Of a DNA stretch of 64,000 bases, positions 53,798 through 62,800 are shown piece after piece. Source of the stretch: Atriophallophorus winterbourni (Eukaryota; Platyhelminthes; Trematoda; Plagiorchiida; Microphallidae); the NCBI GenBank assembly GCA_013407085.1, contig JACCGJ010010537.1, positions 1-64,000 on the forward strand. Direction: 5' to 3'. Each line of letters begins with the position of its first letter. The stretch's first letter is position 1. Made by a program: the position numbers and the translations under genes. The notes beneath the pieces are model-generated. The model saw only the letters and a program-made list of their open reading frames with translations. It had not been told where the DNA came from and did no database searches.

Positions 53798-56785
53798 TAT
53801 TATTAATCGAAATCTGGCTTCAAACAAAAATAACTTGATATCACAGCCCCTCTCAGTTGAAGCAGTACATTTAATCAAGTTGTTCTGATGAACCGAAGAG
53901 ATTTTTCTAAAATTTTAAGCTTCAGATTATTGGGTCCAAATGAAAGATCCACAATAATCGTCCACTTTCAACGCTCAACAAGAAACCGATTGAGGCCCAA
54001 AAGCGGTTTTATTTTGATCGACTTTGTTTTCTTTTACAAAGTGCTCGCTTCTGAAGTCAAGTGTTATTTATCGATTCTCCAACTTTTACCATTTTTCTGG
54101 AACATGTTAAAATATCTTGCATTTATTATAATTATTTTTCCCATTTTAGGCTGGGAACATTTATTTGCTGTTGAAGAGTTAATGGGCGAATTGAAACGAC
54201 TGCGAGATTCGTTTGCCGCGGAACTGGCTAAGCGCGTGAACAATCATATTGTGAATTTTGCACGACAATTGAAGTTTGTTATCAATGTCACACCGGCTGT
54301 AGACCATTCTGAATTTGGGGATTCCTCTTCGCAAATGAACTCTTCTCGGACAAGCCTTTCACCAGCTGCCCTTAGAAGCGCAATAGAACTGTACAAGGTG
54401 CAAAGAGATGAATTGATTCAGCTCGCACCACTGATCGGTGGCTGGATGCAAGCAAATCGAAAAGATGTATGCAACGAATTGAAGCGTGTAAGTAAATGAA
54501 TCCTTTGGCACCTTGTTTACCATTTATCCACTGTTTCAATGCTCACAGAACCTAATCTTACTGTCTCCACTTAGTGACGTCAAACATCCAGAAACCCTTG
54601 GTGGTGTGTAAGTGCGGGGGATGTGAGCAACACATTACTTTGGTAATCCATTTGGCACGTTTTTCTAATTTGTTTGGATATTAAATTGCTTATCTTACGG
54701 GATGCATTCGCAATCGCTACATGTGCATGAATGTTCAATCGTGCAGTACTTTTGCGCTGTGCAGGTATCTACTAAATTGACTCGACACCAGTTGTGAACT
54801 ACATGCGGAGTCTGTACGGTTTAGAACAATTGCCATTTCAGTTTATAACTTTATCTCTCATCTATCTAGGCCTGACCAACCTGGTTAAACCGATGATCAT
54901 GAACAAGGATACTCATTCACATTCATTTCCATCACACACTCCCCTCGACCGGTGTCATGCTGTTTGCACTCATCAGGTAAGAACCTTGAACCAACGGAAG
55001 AATGGCAAACAGCAACAAAATGAGTCGTGCGATGTGTGTGATGGATCTGCATTCAAATGAGCATTTTTGCTGTTGGTCATGGGTTTTACCACATCTACAT
55101 GTGTTTGGGCACAAACAACTTATTTGCCATTCTTCCATTGTTTCGGGGTATGCAGCCGGTTGTGGAGTGTGTTTGTGGTAGAAATGCATGCAACTGAGCA
55201 TTTTTATCCTGACAATATGCTAGCCCAAGTGCAGTCTATAGCTGTGCGGCAGACTTCCACTCTTGCACAAGATATAGTAGTCCGAATCCAGTTTTTCTGC
55301 GCTTACTTACTTTCATTAGTTTTCTAAACTATCTTCCTCTCTCTCATCTGTAGCTCTTAATCAGTATGTTCATTGCGATCAGTGATTTTTTAACATGGTT
55401 GATTTCGCGTTTACTTACTTCTTGCCCACAGGAATATATTCGTCAGATTCACCCCTTCTTCAGTAATCGAATCTCCGAACTACTTGGTCGAGCTCAGTAC
55501 ACCATCACGAATATTGTCCGACCACCAAAAGGTTTGTTGAAATGGCGTTTTTTCTTTGAAAGTTGTATTAATGTTTGTATGATTCAATGTAAATTATTTC
55601 ACACCTGGCCTTTCTTTCACATTGTGTCTGCTTATGTATGTACACATTCACGTAATTCCTCATGGAGTTTCAGTATATTGGGTGTACGGTGTATGAGCTG
55701 CACCGCTGACCACACCACAGTGTACGCAAACGTTCACACGTTCAATCCGCTAATATTTCGACCATCTAAACCATGAACGCTCGATTCGCGGGTGGTGAGT
55801 TCACTTGCGATCTGCTGCTCTCTATTTAGTCGATTCTTCGCAAGCGACCCCAATGAAATCCATTTTCTCACAAACGGTGGGTCTAGTACGCCCATTCAGA
55901 TACTACGGTTGTAGGGCCGCGTTTAATCGACGCTCAATACTGATTACGACAATGGCACTCGTACTCAGTGTGCATAGCGGAATTTTTCGGGAATTTCAAA
56001 ATTAGATCGGGATTGAGCCTACAACGCAGTCGAACAGATCATGTTTTGATAAACATGACTCAGGCGCATTGGCTGCACTAACTACCACGTTTCGTGGTCA
56101 TGTCGTCAGCTATGTTTGTAGGTGTATGTTTTAGCCACACGGCATCCGTTGCTTCTTGAGTTCTGTAACGGACTTGCTACTTTGAAGGTGCGTTTGTTTA
56201 CTCATTTGTATTTACTGCGGGTGATCCATATCACAAACGTAATCTTTTTTACTTTATAGCACTTTATGTGTGTATCATTCACTCGCGCGAATAAATGAGC
56301 AGCCATTCATTTGTATTTTCAGGTGCGCGTCCCATGGATTTACTATCAGCAGATTCAGGCAGTGTACTGTCACTGCGCACTACGGAAAGCAGTTTTCTCA
56401 CACAAACGGCAAATGTAAGTTGAACATCGTTTTCAGGAACTCGTGATCACATTTCGTGAATGAGAGTTAATAACACCGTGTTACGAAAATCACCTCATCT
56501 ACATGGTTAAAGCTGCCTTCACCATCAACAACTCTAGTCCAATGGCTTTTGCATTTGTACTCATCGGTCAGTACAAAGGACAGTGTTACATCGCATGACA
56601 TACCGATGTTCTGTTGCCGTACAGCCATTGTGAAAATTCGTAAATCGATGAAGGATAATGGAACTTAATGTATAAATATGCGTTTGAGCACATTTTTGCT
56701 AGGAGTGTGTATATCGATGTCACCTGTTGAAATTCATATATATATATATCTATATATATATAGATATATATATATAATAGAGATC

Positions 56786-56823
<38 letters not shown>

Positions 56824-59800
56824 ATCTGATACAGATATGTGTCGCTTTAGTAGTTGGATCTCTCTTCGTATTTCTTCGACACTGGGCGGGGCTAGCGAGA
56901 CGGACCACTGCAAAGTGGATTGAGGGATGTCGGCGGTGTCTGAGGGACGGTGCTGATTAAACTGCTGAGAGAAATATTCTCTCCATCTTTCTAAACGTCT
57001 GTGAAGGCTCGTTGTGCGCGAGCCATCATCCTCGAGGATGGTTTCACTCAGACCTTGCGGCTTAGGGCCACAGACTCAAGACTCACGGTCACGTCTCAGA
57101 CTATCTTTGATTAGGAGTCTAAGACACTTCCGATCGTCCTCATACTCTAAACCACTCGGTATGGCACGGCGCTGTTCGAGTAGCATGAGAGACTCAGCAG
57201 AGACCCAGCGGTGTGACGGTTGACGAGTGACTTCGCAGCATTTCGTAGCAGAGTCATAGAGTGCTTGCTTAAAGTAGTGCCAATGACGATCCAGCTCGAC
57301 CGGCCAGGCAGCGATAAAGCGTTTGTGTCTAGTTTGGGTCGCTTTTGTTTGGGTTTGCCTCCGAATTGAAGGTTGATTGTTGCGCAAACTAAAGCGTGGT
57401 CAGAATCTACACTGGTGCTCCAGTATGATCTGCAGTTTTTGACACTACCTCGCCACCTGTAGCTTATCGCGATGTGGTCAAGCTGCGCCCAAGTACGTTG
57501 TGATGGGGATCGCCAGGTAGCTAGTTGGCGCTTGGAATGTCTAAAATTTGTGGAGACGAGAAAGAGGCGGTGGTCGTCACAGAAGGACAACAATCTCTCT
57601 CCATTGTCTGTACGGTCATCTGACATTCCATACTTCCCTCCAAGGAAGCGCTCAGAGTGCGCTATACATCCAACTCGGGCATTGAGATCGCCGGCAAGCA
57701 CTACTATATCGCCTCTGCGTGCTTTCGTTAAGAGAGAACGAAGTTCTTCGTAGAATTCGTCCTTCACCTCATCTGCCCCACAGTTCGTGGGTGCGTAAGC
57801 CGAGATCACGAATAAGTTACGTCTCTCGTCGCTATGCTTGTTTACTCTGCTGTAACCCTGAAATCTCGCTGCGCACAGTCTGCTATTAACGGGTATCCAA
57901 TCTATGAGGGAGGTTTCCGCTTTCTGGCTTAGAATAATTCCAACACCTGCTAGGCCGGCTGAGGAAGCAACGGGATCACTGGACACACGTAAGTAGAACC
58001 TACTCCCAAGAGGCATAGGAGAACTCAGTTGCAATACCGAATCCGTGTCGCGAAGACGGGTTTCCGATAGGCAACATATGTCGATACCTAGTGTCTCTAG
58101 TGAGCGGGCTAGTCCAAGCTGTTGTTCTGGTTGTTGCAGGGTGCGGACATTGAACGATGCAAGCCTAATAGTGGCGCGCGGTCGGAGGAGAGCGTTGGGT
58201 ATCGACACCTGTCTAAGGACAGTTGGCTGCGACGGAATGCGTCCAGCATTGATGGTCCGAAGTGCATCAGGGAGAGAGGGTGAGGGGATGATGTGTGTTT
58301 GCGAAGTGGGTTCTGGAGAATAGCTTTCGAAGGTAGTATTCGTAGTGATAGTATGCGGCGTTGTCATCATCGTCATCGTTGAACGTAGGCATGATACTAC
58401 CCGGTTGCCTACACCGAAGTAGGGGAGATTTCGTTTAGGGGGTCCCACCCCGAGCCTTTAGCGCGATGGCTTTACCCACAAGGCAGTGGAGCGAGAGAGG
58501 TTCGCACCTATCGGTGGCCGGTGACCGACGAAGCGGTTCATACGCCCTTTTCTGGGAATTTCCCGTTCGGAGCCCGATAACCCCGTTGATAGGTTGGTGA
58601 CTGCAGTTTTTGCCCGTGCACCATACAAAGTCCTTGGATAGGACAAGGGGCAGTGACTTTTGAAGCGGCGAGTCACATGCGCCGCGTCGTGGTGTCATCA
58701 TTGGATTTTTGTGACTTTTTATAGGGAGAACGCTTGCCAGGCGAAAACCCACCACACCCTCAGACCACCGCCGAACCTTTCGCTGAGCTCGGAGAACCGA
58801 GCCCACCCAGCTGGCACTACGTGGAGGTATTTCGGCTAATTGACATAAAATCTCACATCTTTCATTTGAAATTCGGTTCACTTGGTGATGACAATTTCTG
58901 ATGCTGAACGATTCCAGAGAAATCACACGGATTAAGGTAAAGTTCTAATAATTTATACTGGGTTGTAGTATTTAAAGCTTGTGACTGCGTGCATGGAGAT
59001 TGGAACCAATTTCAAATCGGTATTTCAGTGAGTGGGACGCCACATGCATTATTTTGTAGGTTAGTATCGTGTCACTTCGAATGGGCCCACGCTAGAGCAT
59101 GCTCTATCCTAGTCCAAACATTCGCTGCGCCATTGATCGGTTATACAATCCGTTATCCATTGTAATTGCCTTAGTGTGAATCCTTTCGAGTATCATGAGG
59201 TCCTTTTCCAATCACGGGGGCCAAGCTTGCGCCGTATAATTCACGACTAGATGCGTGTATGTGTTGATTTTCTTAGTTAATGGGAGCCGCGGGGAATGTC
59301 CGAATATGCGCCTGGATGAGCCGAGTACATCGCATTCATTGGCATTATAAATTGCTCGCGTTGTAGGCTTTTTTCGAACGTCCATATACCAAAAGACCAA
59401 AATCCTTCTCCAATGTGATTCACTCCAAAACTCGACTGCAAACATACTTGAGCATTAGAAAGGTTTGCGAATCTACAACCTAAGCCGATTCGTAAGACAA
59501 CGGTTAATAACGCATCTGGTTCGTTTTCTTTTTTATCTGCTTGTCTGAAGTGTAATGCCATATTTCTGTCACATTTTTTTAGGTGCTGGATGATTTGTTT
59601 GGGAAAATTTGTTCTTTGGTCAATACAGAAGAACAATTTTTCGCTAATTTTTTCAACACTCAAGCAAGTGAACTTTCTGCCGTAAGTCCTTTCGGCGTTT
59701 TTCATTTAAATTGGTAATAATAATTTTTCGGCTTAACTAGCTGGCCTGCTTGAAATATCGCATTTTGTTTATTTTTCTTCCTACTCATCTACGACAATTA

Positions 59801-62800
59801 CTAGTCACTTCAATTTAATTGAAACAAAGTTTACTATGCTTTCATTGATTTAAGCTTGTCGTAAGGGCATAATGAAAATTTCTCAATATCTCTCTCTGCT
59901 TCTGCGTTCCCGAGACGCGACGCGCCCTTTGCTCTCCCAGCGGCTAGGGTGAAAGGTAAACAAGCCGGAGCTATAAAGATTCGTAAAGATTTTTATCTGG
60001 GATGCTGGAACTTAAGGACACTGCTTGATCTTGATGCGGTCTTTCTTAGACTACCGGGTAGACGTTGCATATCTCTTTGAAGTTCGCCTACCTGTGCGAC
60101 ACTGTAATTTCATACATACATACATACATGCTTGGCATACAAAACCAACAATTGTCCGTGCTCATCATTCGCATCAATTCTACTACTTAATGTAGCTGTA
60201 TTCAATGCAGAATCGAGATTTCTCTTTGCAATGATCTGTGTTGCATGCACTTTTCTTCTCTTACATTACCGTGTACCCGTGGAAGTTGTGATTGTTTGAT
60301 CAATCATGTGTTTTACGCGTGAGGCTGGTATGAAACTGCTCTAGCGAAACTGCATTGATCGATAGTTGTTTTGAACAGCAGCATATTGAGTGCACTATTT
60401 TTCACTTTTGGATCAGCTGTTCGAAAATGTATGCTCGCACTGACGTCCGTCTAATTACCCCCTGTATTCGTAGTTAGAAACTTTCACTTATGTGAATAAA
60501 AATAACTGAAATATTTTATTTTATGTCGGGTTGTTGAAGCCATAAGACAGGTGTTTATCTCTGAGATTTCATCCATTGTGTAGGATGTCCAAGTTATTTT
60601 TCAGGCTAGTGTCGGTAGTATTTGTATAATCGGATATGGTGGAGATTTCAGTTAAACACCATTTCCAAAGTGTGACCACGGGGGTATTGGAACTTGGGTC
60701 ATCTGTCTGCAAGTCGCGCGTCTTCTGAACTAGTCAAAGTGCCGCTGTGTAAAAAACCGATCCAGGTCTGGTAGGCCACAGCAGTCCAGGCACCATAACA
60801 ACTGGCGACGGGGATGGGATGTTGTAGTGTGTGCAGTATTTCTGTACTGCACAGTTACACCGTTCTTAATTGATCGACTAAAGGTACTATCTGCCTGGAT
60901 TCATACTTGCGATCTCATAATCCTCCTCAGTGTGCATACTTTTTCATGTTTGCCATCCGTACTTTATATTAAATTCGTTTTTATCATTTTTATCAGGGGT
61001 CCAATCAAGCCGCTGACGATATCAATTCCCTGACCGCGTGCATGAATGGCTTATTTACGGACTTGGAATCGAGTACTTTGAATTTCATCAATTCTTGCGA
61101 ACAAATTCAGCCGGTGTTAATTATGCCCATGCTTGTGGTTATTTCGCGTCATTTGGAATCTGAACAGAAAGCGAAACATGCACATCTACAATCTGGATCA
61201 GGGTCCATGTCTTTTGTAGGCACCACTCTGTCACGACTCACGATGCTAACCAAGCGCTCGTTTAACAAGTTCATTGTAAGTTTACCTCACTCTTTTCTAT
61301 CAAAATTTATAGTGTATATATGAAATCACATGTCTGGACCCACAATTGTACGTATGCCTAGATAGAAATAAGGAAGGGAAAATGGTAATGAAATTCCAGC
61401 GTGTTCCCGCAATCAGCTCAGTACCGTTAGCAAGGTTGCCTTCACATATACGGTTCTCTGCCGTGCAGCATTTCTGTGCTGTGCGGCTAACATCGTGCTA
61501 AATTGATTGGCCAACGGTAGTGAGCTGCATGCGAGTACACGCTGGAGTCTCACTACCATTTCTATTTACCCCCTCATATCTGTCTAGGCCTGGGCAACCT
61601 GACAGTATCTTAGCCCACGTGCAGTCTCTGACTGTGCGGCACTTTGCCTGGATCAGGCTTGTGCTTTCATACATACATACTGCACATAGTACAGATGTAC
61701 TGTACGATAATACATCTTTTATGATCATGTGAGTAGAAGGTGATCAGCCAACTTTTTCTAGATTGTCTGTGAACGTTTCCCATCCAAAACATTCATTCTC
61801 TGTAATACCATGAGATGGAAATAAATTCCAACTGACATGCACTCATGGTGTTGTGTTGCAGCACTTCTTCGGTTCTTCCAGTCGTTATTAACTTCAAATC
61901 ACTTCATTGTCCACTCGCAAGATCCGTTCGGGTTCATATCTGGCATGTCGTTATTTTACATTTTTTCTCTTATCGTGAGTTAGTGCCTTGAGTTTCCACT
62001 GTTACTTTCTTTCTTGCACCCCTATTCACCACATTTTCATTTTCATATTGTTGGTTTTAATCAACCGAAACGGTTTACTGAAGCAAACACTGCAATGCCC
62101 TACTTTATTCGTGCAATTTGCTCGATCTCGGTGGTGCCAGACCCAGCCGCGTTAAACGAGCTTGCTCACTGATTCCGACAGCTATTTCCGATCAATAATC
62201 CCCACCTCCTACTGTTCACTTTCTGGCTTTTGTTTGCAGTCAATGTAATCGCAATTCACCATTCCTAGTTGGAAGAACAATCCTGATCCAGGCAACGTGC
62301 TGCGCAGTCAAAGACTGCACGTGGGCTAAGATACTGTCAGGATGCCCAGGCCTAAACAGATATGAGAAACATAAATAAAATTCAAAAATAAAAATGCCGT
62401 TTGGGTGCGTGGAAGTAGATGGTTGAAAAATTCACTTAACTGTGTGGCATACCTCTTGCAATTAACAGTAGAGAATCACCAGTTATGTTAACAGAGATAA
62501 TGTATAAAATTCGTCAGCTAATACATCCTTTTGTATGCACCACATTGCTTCCAATATGCGTGGCTTTGTGTTTTCAGATTTATTCTGTGTAACAAAAGTA
62601 GCATTTTTGGTCCTTGTAATAAGTATTGCCTGAAAATTCGTAACTAATTGGTCTAGCGTTGTTTTACATTTTATTATTTTACACTTGTTAATGTGGTGTA
62701 ATGTCGTCAGTCAAATATTTACGCAACCTGTTCTCGTCTTAGGCGTCTTTTTCGGGTAAATGGCATGATAAACTTTTACAAGTGTGACCGTGATGGCTTC

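Noticed and set aside
56586..56923. Tyr/Ile repeat frames over the TA tract
   Set aside because: Translation of a microsatellite.
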